The notes under the pieces: generated by a model
Databases searched by the model: none
Seen by the model: the letters and a program-made list of their open reading frames with translations, nothing else
Told to the model about the DNA's origin: nothing
In this document: positions 33,930 through 42,777 of the stretch, one piece after another
How positions within the stretch are numbered: the first letter of the stretch is position 1
Layout of the letters: each line of letters begins with the position of its first letter
Origin: Aldehydirespirator sp965261105
Lineage (GTDB): Bacteria > Actinomycetota > Acidimicrobiia > Acidimicrobiales > Aldehydirespiratoraceae
NCBI GenBank assembly: GCA_965261105.1
Contig: CBDHCM010000006.1
Coordinates: 1,612,001-1,676,000 of the forward strand
Length of the DNA stretch: 64,000 nucleotides
Direction of reading: 5' to 3'
Translations under genes and position numbers: made by a program

Positions 33930-34851
33930 AGGACCGGTGCTTCATGGCTGCGTCGAGGCGCTCAGCGAGCCATCCGCTGCCGTAGCCTCGCATGGATCTG
34001 AGTTGGCGAAGCGTCGAGACCGGCAGCCTGTTGAGAGCCCAGATGCGCGCCGGCTCGTCGGGGCCGCCTATGAGCGTGTCGGCTATGTGGAGCGCGTCGT
34101 GGGCCAGCCGCAGCCGGGACGCGCATTCCCCGGACCAGAACAGGTACCAGAACTCCGGCGGCACCGTCTCAGGAGGGCTCTCGGGCTCGGCTGGGGCGAC
34201 CCATCCGATCTGCGGCAGGGCATCGAGGGTTTGTTCGCTCATCACCAGCCGCCAAAGCCGCGCCCGGCGCGGCGTGTAGCCCCACATGACCGTCTCCTGC
34301 GAGCTTTCCACGAACCCTGCGTCACGCAAACGGCGCAGGCATCGCCTCGTGTGCGACGCTGACAGGGCGCAGTCGGCGGCGACTCGAGCTGCGGTGGCCC
34401 CCGCGAGCCGGGCACGTAGCGCCCCCAGCACTCGCCGGTGGCCATCGGCGAGCCCGGTGAGAGGCTCTGACAACACTGGGACCGGTTCAGCCGCGACCAA
34501 GGCGGCGAGGCGCTCGCGGCCCGGTCCCAGTCCGGTGCTCTCGACCGTGCGGAGGATTCTACGGCGGGTGGACGCACTCATTGCGCCCTCCTGGCAGACA
34601 GGCGCGCCCAGCGCTGCGGCGACCCATGTCGTTAGAGGCGCTTTGGAAGCGTGCAGACGCGTGCTGGTCGTGACACTGAAGTCGTGGCGGCACTTGCGGC
34701 ATCGCCATCGGTAGCGGCCCCTGCCGGCGCGTCGCGCCGTGTCCGCACCGCCGCAACGCGGGCACCGGATATCCTCTGGCCAGCGCTCTTGGATCAGGAT
34801 CGCCTCGGCCGCCTCCTCGCTGAGTGTCCCGGCTACGCTCTTGAGCGACAT
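33922..34851 (-). CDS. Zinc-ribbon (transposase-derived) plus winged-helix protein, candidate AbiEi-like antitoxin
   Basis: This 309-residue protein starts with an IS1595-type zinc ribbon: AILIQERWPEDIRCPRCGGA, WRCRKCRHDFSVTTSTRLHA, then APLTTWVAAAL where the transposase has LPLRKWFVAIYLM. The DDE nuclease does not follow. Instead there is a helix-turn-helix region (ARVAADCALSASHTRRCLRR then LRDAGFVESS) and a C-terminal domain of unknown type. It is the first gene of an operon with AbiEii, the place taken by the winged-helix antitoxin AbiEi in known systems. I infer a DNA-binding antitoxin/repressor; domain composition beyond the zinc ribbon is provisional. Confidence 0.7.
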   Translation of the reverse strand: MSLKSVAGTLSEEAAEAILIQERWPEDIRCPRCGGADTARRAGRGRYRWRCRKCRHDFSVTTSTRLHASKAPLTTWVAAALGAPVCQEGAMSASTRRRILRTVESTGLGPGRERLAALVAAEPVPVLSEPLTGLADGHRRVLGALRARLAGATAARVAADCALSASHTRRCLRRLRDAGFVESSQETVMWGYTPRRARLWRLVMSEQTLDALPQIGWVAPAEPESPPETVPPEFWYLFWSGECASRLRLAHDALHIADTLIGGPDEPARIWALNRLPVSTLRQLRSMRGYGSGWLAERLDAAMKHRSCG

Positions 34852-34890
34852 GGGGAGTATTCTATTATCTGCGATTCAGTAACCTCTAAT
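34852..34890 (-). promoter_or_regulatory. AT-rich putative promoter of the zinc-ribbon/AbiEii operon
   Basis: In GC-rich surroundings this stretch is unusually AT-rich. On the minus strand TAGAAT lies 7 bases before the ATG at 34851 and TTAGAG is 19 bases further upstream. If this is the promoter the transcript would be nearly leaderless; no Shine-Dalgarno is seen. Weak -35 and spacing keep confidence low. Confidence 0.35.
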
Positions 34891-35093
34891 TCGCACGAAT
34901 GCAGAGATCGAACAGTTCTACGCATCGATCGACAAGTACCACGCTCCCACCGACAGCGAGCCAGCCGACGGTTACCGATCGCCCACACCCCATGGCGAGT
35001 CCGCTGGCAGCGGACAGAACGGCCCACCAGATCCATCGACCGCAGGCACGGAACCTCGGCACATCACCGCGATTGGCTCGGAAACAGGTCAAA

Positions 35094-35324
35094 GAGGACA
35101 TGTGCCAAGCCTTGAACGCCGGATGGGTGATCGGCCGAGCCGAAAGCCTCGCCGCCGCAGCCGTCGACGCCTTCACAGCCGAGATCGACAACCTGCCGCA
35201 CGACGCCCACGAACACTTGCGGGCAGAAGAGTTCCTCGACAGCCTGCGCATACGTTGCGAGTCCGTGTCCAAGACAGCAGCCGCCAACCGTCTCCGGGCG
35301 GCGACACCCCGAGACGCCTTGTGA
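35094..35324 (+). pseudogene. hipA remnant with an in-frame internal deletion
   Basis: The sequence is almost identical to hipA at 26881-26904 (EDMCQALN) and then jumps to hipA 27259-27460 (AGWVIGRAESLAAAAVDAFT, ending RAATPRDAL), removing 354 bp exactly in frame. No kinase loop remains. Upstream DNA (34890-35093) has no clear gene. It shows that a second close relative of the HipBA module once sat here. Confidence 0.88.
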
Positions 35325-35365
35325 GGGCCCGCGACGACGAGCAATGAGCATCTACTCTTCTCGGT

Positions 35366-38246
35366 GTGGGTGACCGTAGACGTCCAGCGGCCCAGCCCGC
35401 CGCCGCGTCGAAGGAGTGCGGTGATTGTGGCGCTGCGATGGTGTTGCGCACCGCGAAGCAAGGCCCGAACGCTGGCGGGGAGTTCTGGGGATGCAGCGGC
35501 TGGCCGGCCTGCACCAACACGCAACCCCAAGGCCGGGGCGCACCCGACACTGCTTCCGGCCACGCACCGTCACGTTCCGGGGCCTCGTCGGCTGCCGGGA
35601 GTCGTCGCCGTTGGCGGCGGGTGGTGTGGAACGACGCGACTCTCACCCGGCCGGGTTGGCGCTGCTATTACGCGTCGGCGGGGGTTTCGCTGAGGTCGGT
35701 GCCGTCGCCGGTGTGGCGGTGGACGACCAACTGTTGGGTGGCGTCAAGGGGCGAGCAGCGTCTCCCGCGGCGGGAGACAGTTGCGGCGGTTGTTGGCGTG
35801 ATGCGCAAGCTCTTGGCTCGTGGGGTGTGCCCGCCTATGCATCCTGATGCCGAGCGGCTGTTACTACAGCGTCGGGGTCTGGGTGTATGTGACGCTGCGG
35901 ATAGTGAGGTTGTGCCGCGGCTGGTCAATCCGTTGTGGTTGAGCGCCGACGATCTGGCCGTGGCGCCCGGTGGCTTCGGCCGGTTCGATGAGGGGCTGGT
36001 GGATTCACCCGCTGAGAGGGCTCTGGTCGAGTGGCTGCAGCAGCATCATCCGCGGTGCGTGGCTGGGCTGACGCCGCAGGCGCCCCTTGACATGCTCGCC
36101 GCAGCGTCCCGGGCTGACGACATGCCGGCCGATGACAACGGTCAGGGCCGTCGCTGTGACTTCCTGCTCGCTGGCCCTGCTACCGCCGCGGCGGTAATCG
36201 AGGTTGACGGCGCTCAGCACGCTCGGCAGCACGCTGTCGACGCCGCTCGGGACAAGCTGATGCGCGAGACCGGGCTGCCGACGATACGGATACCGGCGTC
36301 TGAGACGTTCACCGCAGCGGGGACAGGCCTGGACGCTTTGCAGCTGCATCTGGAAGCATCGGAGCCGCCGAAGGGCGCTGGACATGGTCGTCTGGTGTGG
36401 GCGGCGGTGCAGACACATCGTCTGGTGCTCGCCGTGTGCGAAGCGATCAGCGCGGGCTGGCTCAGCGGCGACCGGTGGGATCTCCGGGTCGATGACCCCA
36501 CCGGCGCCGCACCGCGGCTGCTGGGCCCGTACTTGGAGATGTTCGACGCGTTGGACATGCTGTGGGGCGACCGCGGTGTCATGCCCGCGGAGATCGGGTT
36601 GCACGGTCGCAACAGCAGCATCGTCTGGCGCCGGGCAGCGGACTGCGAGTGGACGGTCCACGAAGCAGCCGGGGCCAGCCCCCCGGCCGAGTCGGTGGAT
36701 GTGGATGTGCGGCTTGAGCCGGGCAACGGCGCAGCGGCGGAACTGCCCGATGACGACTGCGGGGCACCGCGGGTGTTGATCCGGTCGGCCTGGCTGCCGA
36801 TGCCGATCGCCGACCTGGTGGATCAGACACCACAACGCCTCGAGCCGTTCACCGGCTATGGCGATCCCCACACAGCGGTTCGGGTGTTGATGCGGGGCCT
36901 GTTCGCCGTGGCCGAGCCTCGCGCCGGGCAGGTAGAGGCGATCACTGAGACGCTGGCCGGGCGTGATTGCGTGGTGCTGTTGCCGACCGGTGCCGGCAAG
37001 AGCCTCATCTACCAGCTGGCGGGGTTGTGCACCCCGGGCCGAACGCTGGTCGTGGATCCGTTGGTCTCGCTCATCGACGACCAGGTCGAGTCGCTGGCCC
37101 GTCATGGCATCACCCGTGCCGCTGGCGTGACACAGCAGACGGCCCGCACCGCTGATGTCGCTGACGCGTACTTCATGTTCGTGTCCCCCGAGCGTCTGCA
37201 ACGGCAACGGTTTCGTGACGAGCTCGCTGAGCGGAGCACTGTGGTGCCGGTCAACCTGGCAGTGGTCGACGAAGCGCACTGCGTGTCCGAATGGGGTCAC
37301 GACTTCCGCACCGCATACCTCAACTTCGGGGCGGTGCTGCGACGAGTGTGCGCCGGGGCGCTGGGCCCACCGCCAATCCTGGCGTTGACCGGCACCGCAT
37401 CCCAAGCGGTTCGCAACGACATGTTGTTCCAGTTGGGGATCGACACGATCACCGACAACACCATGATCCGCCCGCAGTCGCTGGACCGCCCCGAGTTGGC
37501 GTTCCATGTGGTCATTACTGACCCTGCGACCGCCGCTGCGAGGCTGCGAGCCGAACTAGCGGGAATGCACGCCCGTTTCGGCGAGCCAGCCGGCTCGTTC
37601 TATGAGCCTGCCCTTCCGCACCACCCGGGATGCCGTGTCAGGATGCACACGGGCGCTGCTGCGCCTCGTCTACGAGACGGTCGCCCAGGCCCGGCTTCGC
37701 AGCCTTCGCGAAATGTGGCTCAGCGCGTCCGATGCCGCCGCCCACGGCGGCGACACCATCCGTCGCCGGGTCTTGGACTATCTCAGCGAAGGCGACGCCT
37801 CAGTAGTGCTGCAACAGCTCACGCAGAGACCCAAGTTCAGCTTCGGTGACTGGATCTCCCAATGGGAGCAGATCACCACCCAGCAGACAACGACAGAGTG
37901 GCGGTCATCGGCTGGCAGACTGCTGGTCTCCTACCCCGACCATCCCGGGCTGCTAGTGACACGCGGGCTCACAGAAGCGCTGCTGGAGGGCGGCGCTGCC
38001 GCCGAGTGCGAACCAACTCTGCGGCGCGGCCTGTATCAAGCCAGCACCGCCTACTCCACCGACAACGCCGATGTAGCCGGGTTCGTGCAATGGATCCTCA
38101 ACCGCCTGTTCCCCACCAACAGCAGCGAGTCATCTCCACTGACAGCGCTAGCAGCCGATGGATGCATGGGCCGCGCTGGGCTTGCCGCCGCTGTTGTCGC
38201 AGCCGCCCGAGGCACCCCCGCAGAGGAGATCGAAGGCGCTCCCTGA
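35366..38246 (+). pseudogene. Topoisomerase-type zinc finger/DUF2726-like nuclease/RecQ-like helicase, broken
   Basis: From GTG 35366 the frame encodes a C4 zinc finger (Cys18, Cys21, Cys43, Cys49). A PD-(D/E)XK-like nuclease of the DUF2726/DUF559 type follows, with CDFLL near 264, VIEVDGAQHARQH near 277-289 and Lys297. Next comes a RecQ-type motor: LPTGAGKSLIYQL (539-551), VVDEAHCVSEWGHDFR (633-648) and LTGTAS (674-679). Around 37600 meaningful sequence ends and coding resumes one frame over (37602-38246), with LVYETVAQARLRSLREMWLS and LDYLSEGDASVVLQQL. The whole second helicase lobe is missing, so the gene appears inactivated by deletion plus frameshift. It resembles defence-island helicases; a link to DpdF is only a guess. 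Confidence 0.75.
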
Positions 38247-38472
38247 TCTCCAAACAGCGCTGCAGCAAGCGGAAACGTTCCTGGCTTCGACCAACCTGAG
38301 CCAGATCGTCACCGACCTAGCCGAAACCCGTGAGATGATCCGCACGGCCCTCGATGACCGCATCCGCAGCACCGAGCAGGAACGCGAGACCGCCCAGCGG
38401 GAGCTGGAACATATCCGCGACCGGGCCGCGAAGCTGCCAGCACGCCATCGCCGCAGCCTCGAAATCGACTGA
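38158..38472 (+). CDS. Small coiled-coil protein following the broken helicase
   Basis: The 104-residue frame has a Pro-rich start, then a heptad region: LQTALQQAETFLASTNLSQI and TEQERETAQRELEHIRDRAA, ending RRSLEID. It overlaps the helicase remnant by 89 bp in another frame. It could be the next gene of the same defence operon, or the end of the original helicase reached by a second frameshift. I recognise no family. Confidence 0.45.
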   Translation: MDAWAALGLPPLLSQPPEAPPQRRSKALPDLQTALQQAETFLASTNLSQIVTDLAETREMIRTALDDRIRSTEQERETAQRELEHIRDRAAKLPARHRRSLEID

Positions 38473-38657
38473 ACGATGCAGCGCATCATGCCTGGCCAGC
38501 GCACACGACCGCGTTCTCGGGCACCCACACCGTCAAGGAGCGCGCCGACCGGGGCTGCCGCCTGTGGGCTCGCCTCACATCGTCGACGCGCAGCACGATC
38601 TGGTGTTCATCGCCGCACACGAGCTCAATTGCCCAACTTTCTATCAACGGCGTGTGG

Positions 38658-40031
38658 TTAGTGGTATCTGTGCTGGCCGCGGTGTCCTTTGGGGAGCACG
38701 CAATCCCTCTTGGTTCGTGGGCCGCGCCGGCCGCATTCGACGCGCCTGTGCGACAGCGGTGGCGGTGATGGCTCCTGAGCCGAGCCGGTCTCTGTCAGCA
38801 AGCTGAACGTCGCCCCCTGCGCCGGTGGCGGTCCCCCGTCGGGCGCCATGGCGCGCGCCAGGTCGACGAGCTCGGGAACGGTGTGTCTCTGGTTGCGCCG
38901 CCCGCCGCTGGGGCGCAGGATCTGTGCTCGGGTCAGCGCCCCGATCGCCGAGCGTGCCGCCTTGGCGGTGATCCCCAAGCGCTCAGCGACCAGCTCGGCA
39001 TCTAGTACCGGCATCGACGGCAGTGCCTCCAACAGCTTCGAGGCGGCGCTGTTTGAGCGGAACGAGGTGCCGGCCCGCCATCTGGCCGCGATCGCCTCGA
39101 CGGTCCGCACCACCGATGCTGCCTGCCGCTGGGCGTCTTCGCACGCGCGGCAGAACGCAGTCAGCCATTGTTGGAGGCCCGCGTTGCGAGTCGTCGAGTC
39201 GTCGGCGTCGCACACGACGCGGGTCGCGTTGAGCGCCGCGTAGTAGCCCCCGGGGTCGTTGTCCAGAGCTGTGCTGAGCGGCACGGCCCCGCGGGCCGAG
39301 CCGCGGGCGTTGAGCACGGTGTGGATGAGAGCGCGTCCTGTTCTGCCGTTGCCGTCGTCGAATGGGTGGATGGTCTCGAACTGGGCGTGGGCTATCGCCG
39401 CCTGCAACGCGGCGGGGTGGGCGTCGGAGTTCAGATAGGCCACGAGGTCGTCCATCAGGGCGGGAACCGCCTCATGGGGCGGAGCCACGAACGTGGCCTC
39501 GTCGACGAGGCAGTAGCGGGGTCCTATCCATATCGGCCCGTCGCGCGCCACGCCCCCGATGATCCGGTCCCGTGTCCCCTCGAAGAGACATCTGTGGATG
39601 TCGCAGATGTCCTCTGGCGTGCAGGCGTCGCCGGCGCGCATGCGCTGCCCCAACGCCACCGCCGCCGCGACTTGTTTCGCGGCGCCCAGCGTGAGGGCGT
39701 CGTTCTCGTCTGGGACGGGCCGGCCGACCTGGTCCATGTAGCGCGCCCAGGCGAGGCCCTCCTCCGTGGCGGCGACACCTTCGATGATGCTCGAGCGGAT
39801 GCTCTCGTCGCGGGCGATCATCCAATCGGCGATGGCTGTGCCCAGAGGCGTTCCTGGCAGGGACGCGATCGTGGCGAGCGCCCGGTCGGCGGCGGCGAAT
39901 GCGTTCACCGTGTCGGTGTCGAGGCTGAGGCTCAACGAGCGCAAGGAATGCGGGACATAGGCTCGGTAGGTTCTGCGCCCGTAGCCTGTCGGGATGGCCA
40001 TCCAGCCTTCGGCGTCGACATAGCTGCCCAC
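38658..40031 (-). CDS. Fic-domain protein (probable AMP transferase, class II)
   Basis: The 457-residue product has the Fic core HPFDDGNGRTGRALIHTVL with the catalytic His. An N-terminal inhibitory motif SSIIEGV matches [S/T]xxxE[G/N], so it is class II, auto-inhibited by its own helix. A winged-helix region (AELVAERLGITAKAARSAIG) follows. The last residues, CGRRGPRTKRDCVLPKGHRGQHRYH, in two pieces CGRRGPRTKRDC and VLPKGHRGQH, form a possible C2H2 zinc knuckle. Such enzymes AMPylate target proteins. GTG 40031 was chosen because a TTATGC -10-like box lies just upstream; ATG 40127 would add 32 residues. Confidence 0.85.
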   Translation of the reverse strand: MGSYVDAEGWMAIPTGYGRRTYRAYVPHSLRSLSLSLDTDTVNAFAAADRALATIASLPGTPLGTAIADWMIARDESIRSSIIEGVAATEEGLAWARYMDQVGRPVPDENDALTLGAAKQVAAAVALGQRMRAGDACTPEDICDIHRCLFEGTRDRIIGGVARDGPIWIGPRYCLVDEATFVAPPHEAVPALMDDLVAYLNSDAHPAALQAAIAHAQFETIHPFDDGNGRTGRALIHTVLNARGSARGAVPLSTALDNDPGGYYAALNATRVVCDADDSTTRNAGLQQWLTAFCRACEDAQRQAASVVRTVEAIAARWRAGTSFRSNSAASKLLEALPSMPVLDAELVAERLGITAKAARSAIGALTRAQILRPSGGRRNQRHTVPELVDLARAMAPDGGPPPAQGATFSLLTETGSAQEPSPPPLSHRRVECGRRGPRTKRDCVLPKGHRGQHRYH

Positions 40032-40201
40032 ACACGAAGCATAACGGGGCGTATGGGCTATTAAATCCACCTTAGGTGCCCACTTGCTGTGCATGTGGGA
40101 CGTATGGACTACTGGCGATGACGGCATCTACCAGGAACGTTAGGCCCGAGCCTTTTCTTGCTGACTGTGGATCAAATCTTGCATAACTGTGGATCAACTC
40201 A

Positions 40202-40279
40202 TGGTGGGCGCGGAGGGACTCGAACCCCCGGCCTCTTCCTTGTAAGGGAAGCGCTCTGAACCACCTGAGCTACGCGCCC
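40202..40279 (-). tRNA. tRNA-Val (TAC anticodon)
   Basis: On the minus strand a full cloverleaf is seen: acceptor GGGCGCG pairing with CGCGCCC, D-arm GCTCAGGTGGTTCAGAGC, anticodon stem CTTCC/GGAAG with loop CTTACAA (anticodon TAC), T-arm GGGGGTTCGAGTCCC, discriminator A and an encoded CCA (40202-40204). It marks the right edge of the first accessory region. Confidence 0.95.
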
Positions 40280-40371
40280 GTCAGACGAGCCTAACGGCTG
40301 GCCGCCACCGCCTTCTGCCGTGTTGTCGAGGCTCCGCGAACTCGGGGCATTGATGGTCTATGATCTCGGAC

Positions 40372-41046
40372 ATGCCCTACCCAGCAACAGTCCAAATCAC
40401 CACGCCCGACCGCGTGGCCAACTGGCGTCCTCTCGTGCAGTGGATCCTGGCCATCCCCCACTTCGTCGTGGTGGTCGTCCTCGCCATTGTGGGCGCTGTC
40501 GTTGGCACCGTCGGATGGCTGGCCGTCGTGCTCACCGGCAAGCTGCCTGCAGGCGTGGCCGGCTACCAGGCCATGTACATCCGTTACTACACGCGGGTGA
40601 GCGCGTACGCCTGGTTCCTGACCACGGAGTACCCGCCGTTCGACTTCTCGATGTCGCCGGTCGACCCCGGCGGCTCGGCCACGTCGGTGAACATCTCCCC
40701 CGCGCTAGAAGGCAAGAACCGGCTCGCGGTGCTGTTCCGGTTCATCGTCCCGATTTCCGTCGTGAGCAATATGGCCAACCAGTCCAACGGGATCGAGGTC
40801 TCTGGGTGGATTTGGCTGGTGGCGCTCGTCCTGGCCGCCGCACTGATTCCGGCCTACGTCTACGTCGTGGTCATCGGGATCGTCGGGGTTGTGTGCGTGT
40901 TCCTGGCCTTCTTCGCGGTGCTGTTCACGGGCCGCTGGCCCGCGGGACTGCGCAGGCTCGCTACCGCCCCGATAAGGGTCGGAGCCCGCTTCAGCGCCTA
41001 CGGGCTGCTGCTCACCGACGAGTACCCGCCGTTCTCGATCGACTGA
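40372..41046 (+). CDS. DUF4389 membrane protein
   Basis: The 224-residue product has two similar halves, each with a hydrophobic region and a conserved tail: YYTRVSAYAWFLTTEYPPFD and GARFSAYGLLLTDEYPPFSI. This AYxxLLTDEYPPF pattern is the DUF4389 hallmark. Each half includes a possible re-entrant or membrane pair (PHFVVVVVLAIVGAVVGTVG and YVYVVVIGIVGVVCVFLAFF). Function is unknown. ATG 40372 (MPYPATVQI) is preferred over 40360 because the family starts close to it. Confidence 0.85.
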   Translation: MPYPATVQITTPDRVANWRPLVQWILAIPHFVVVVVLAIVGAVVGTVGWLAVVLTGKLPAGVAGYQAMYIRYYTRVSAYAWFLTTEYPPFDFSMSPVDPGGSATSVNISPALEGKNRLAVLFRFIVPISVVSNMANQSNGIEVSGWIWLVALVLAAALIPAYVYVVVIGIVGVVCVFLAFFAVLFTGRWPAGLRRLATAPIRVGARFSAYGLLLTDEYPPFSID

Positions 41047-41083
41047 GCGTCGCCGAGATCTGAGCCCGGTCTCGGCGCAGCCG

Positions 41084-41839
41084 TCAACCGGTGGCCGCGC
41101 CGCCGGTGAGGGAAGCCCGAACCGCCAGCAGTTCGGCTGCCAGCGGCGCGGGCGCAGCCACCGGAGCCCGCCGGCTCTGATGGTCGAGCATCACCAGGTC
41201 GCGGCCGAGCCCGTCGTGAACCTCGACGCCCGTCTCGGTGCACACCAGCCGGCCGCCCAAGTAGTCCCACGAGCCCAAGCCGCCGAGCGAGAAATCGATG
41301 TAGCCGTCCAGTCGCCCGGCCGCAACCGCGCACAGTTCCAGCGCGGCCGCGCCCAGAGTGCGGAACTGGGCCCAGCCGCCCCGCCCGGGAGGCCAGCCGT
41401 TGACGCCCACCACACACTCAGGCAGGCGCCTTGGCGCGGGCGGTCGCAGCGTCTCGCCGTCGCAGCGAGCCCCGCCGCCCCGCATCGCCTCGAACCGCTC
41501 GCCGCTGCCATGGTCGTGAACCACCGCGGCCACGGGACCTGCTCCGTCCACTACGCACACGCTGGTGGCGAAGTAGCGGATCCCCCGCGATGCGTTGGTG
41601 GATCCGTCCACTGGGTCGAGCACGGCCACGGGACCGTCTCCGGGCTCCAGCCCGCTCTCCTCGCTGAGGACCAGCAGCCCTCCCTCCCTCAGCACCGCGG
41701 TGGCGGCCGCGTCCGCGGCCAGGTCGAAGCCGAACTGGCCCTGCTTCAGACCTGTGGGTCCCCAGTCGCGACAGTCGGCCAGAGCCGCGACCACGGCATC
41801 GACGGCGGCGTTCAGAACGTCGAGCGAGTCTGTGTCCAT
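41084..41839 (-). CDS. Inositol monophosphatase family protein
   Basis: The 251-residue product has the metal-binding motifs LSEESGLEPGDGP (Glu), VLDPVDGSTNASRGI (motif A, DPxDGS/T) and LGSWDYLGGRLV (motif B, WDxxxG). The family removes phosphate from inositol, sugars, histidinol or PAP; the substrate cannot be read. ATG 41839 is chosen. An in-frame upstream GTG (41971) would add 44 residues made from the dispersed repeat and a 30-bp duplication, so it is unlikely to be native. Confidence 0.88.
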   Translation of the reverse strand: MDTDSLDVLNAAVDAVVAALADCRDWGPTGLKQGQFGFDLAADAAATAVLREGGLLVLSEESGLEPGDGPVAVLDPVDGSTNASRGIRYFATSVCVVDGAGPVAAVVHDHGSGERFEAMRGGGARCDGETLRPPAPRRLPECVVGVNGWPPGRGGWAQFRTLGAAALELCAVAAGRLDGYIDFSLGGLGSWDYLGGRLVCTETGVEVHDGLGRDLVMLDHQSRRAPVAAPAPLAAELLAVRASLTGGAATG

Positions 41840-41876
41840 CCCGCCAGTGAACCAGGACACTCGACCGAGTGCGAGC

Positions 41877-41936
41877 GCGATGGGTTTGCGAGCGCCTCGC
41901 GGTGCAGCGATGGGTTTGCGAGCGCCTCGCGGTGCA
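41877..41936. repeat. Two tandem 30-bp units upstream of the phosphatase
   Basis: GCGATGGGTTTGCGAGCGCC then TCGCGGTGCA is present twice exactly, between the dispersed repeat and the phosphatase start. It may have expanded from the end of the dispersed element, which it abuts. Confidence 0.92.
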
Positions 41937-42050
41937 GCGCTGCGTTTCCCGCTCTTGTTCGCTGCGCTCACGGGCCGCTCGGGCCACGGCCTCGCTCAGT
42001 GTCTTGCGAAGTCGCCCAGCGGTTCGCGACTAATCGCTCAGCCTCTCGGT
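41937..42050 (-). repeat. Dispersed leader-associated repeat, copy 4
   Basis: On the minus strand the element runs AGAGGCTGAGCGATTAG, a variable middle, GAGGCCGTGGCCCGAGCGGC, then GTGAGCGCAGCGAACAAGAG and CGGGAAACGCAGCGC. Its conserved end is about 100 bp upstream of the phosphatase start and points toward it, as in the other three copies. Confidence 0.85.
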
Positions 42051-42099
42051 CACACCCGTGAACCTTCGGATAAAGTGCAGCAACGCGCCGCCCCTCGGA

Positions 42100-42113
42100 T
42101 CGTGTATACACGA
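42100..42113. promoter_or_regulatory. Perfect 14-bp palindrome, candidate operator
   Basis: TCGTGTATACACGA lies in the divergent region between the dispersed repeat (phosphatase side) and the 42195 gene. A perfect palindrome of this length, AT-centred in GC-rich DNA, suggests a dimeric regulator site. No regulator is identified. Confidence 0.45.
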
Positions 42114-42194
42114 CCGGAGCGGGAAGCAGTTTCGCCGTGTCCGACGGTCGTGGCACGCTGTAGCTGGAACAGGTCCGAAGCAAGGGGTATCCGC

Positions 42195-42764
42195 GTGTCG
42201 CTGATCGATCTGCACGGGTTCGTCGCCAACCTCAAGGATCACGTGTCCGAGCACGGCTTCCACGTCCACGGTGACCGGCACTTCGTGGAGACGTATTCGA
42301 ACCGCCAGACCTGGGAGGTTGACCTGCACCCGGACCACGCGTGCGGCGGGCCGCTCGACATGGTGCTGTGCGTCGAGGCCGAGTCGCGCACCCTGCTGAC
42401 GTTCGAGGACGACGTGAACAGCCGCCCGGAGGACGAGGATCCCGACGATGCAATCACCGTGCCGATGACCCTCAGCTTCGTGCTCCCGCCGCTGCACCTG
42501 GGCCCCGACCTGCTCGTGCTGGCCACCGATCTCGCCGCCATCGGGGGTCCCGACCTGCCGCTGCAGGTGTCGTCGGTGGACAGGGTGGCGGCCGTGACCG
42601 ACGCCGCGGAGCGGTCCGTCAACATCGAGGGCCGCGTCGAGCTGGCTTTGAGCCGGATCTACCTGGGCCAGGACCTTGAGGTGCTCTGCGACATGCTCGA
42701 CCGGGCCCGCAGCGTCTGCGAGTTCCTGCTCGACCGGGCCCCTGCCTGGCTGGGCGAGCTGTAG
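42195..42764 (+). CDS. Conserved-looking protein of unknown function
   Basis: The 189-residue acidic product begins VSLIDLHGFVANLKDHVSEH and contains NRQTWEVDLHPDHACGGPLD, FEDDVNSRPEDEDPDDAITV and LALSRIYLGQDLEVLCDMLD, ending APAWLGEL. It has no signal peptide or membrane segment. I recognise no domain. The start GTG 42195 sits 82 bp after a 14-bp palindrome. It is convergent with the peroxiredoxin gene, 13 bp apart. Confidence 0.7.
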   Translation: MSLIDLHGFVANLKDHVSEHGFHVHGDRHFVETYSNRQTWEVDLHPDHACGGPLDMVLCVEAESRTLLTFEDDVNSRPEDEDPDDAITVPMTLSFVLPPLHLGPDLLVLATDLAAIGGPDLPLQVSSVDRVAAVTDAAERSVNIEGRVELALSRIYLGQDLEVLCDMLDRARSVCEFLLDRAPAWLGEL

Positions 42765-42777
42765 GACGAACACGATC

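Noticed and set aside
40167..40205. att site formed by GATCAACTCATGGTG next to tRNA-Val and GATCAACCCATGGTG at 28919
   Set aside because: The match is about 15 bp, does not extend into the tRNA, and may be chance or an IS-end word.
41840..41971. N-terminal extension of the inositol monophosphatase from GTG 41971
   Set aside because: The extra 44 residues are encoded by the dispersed repeat and a 30-bp duplication, not by family-like sequence.
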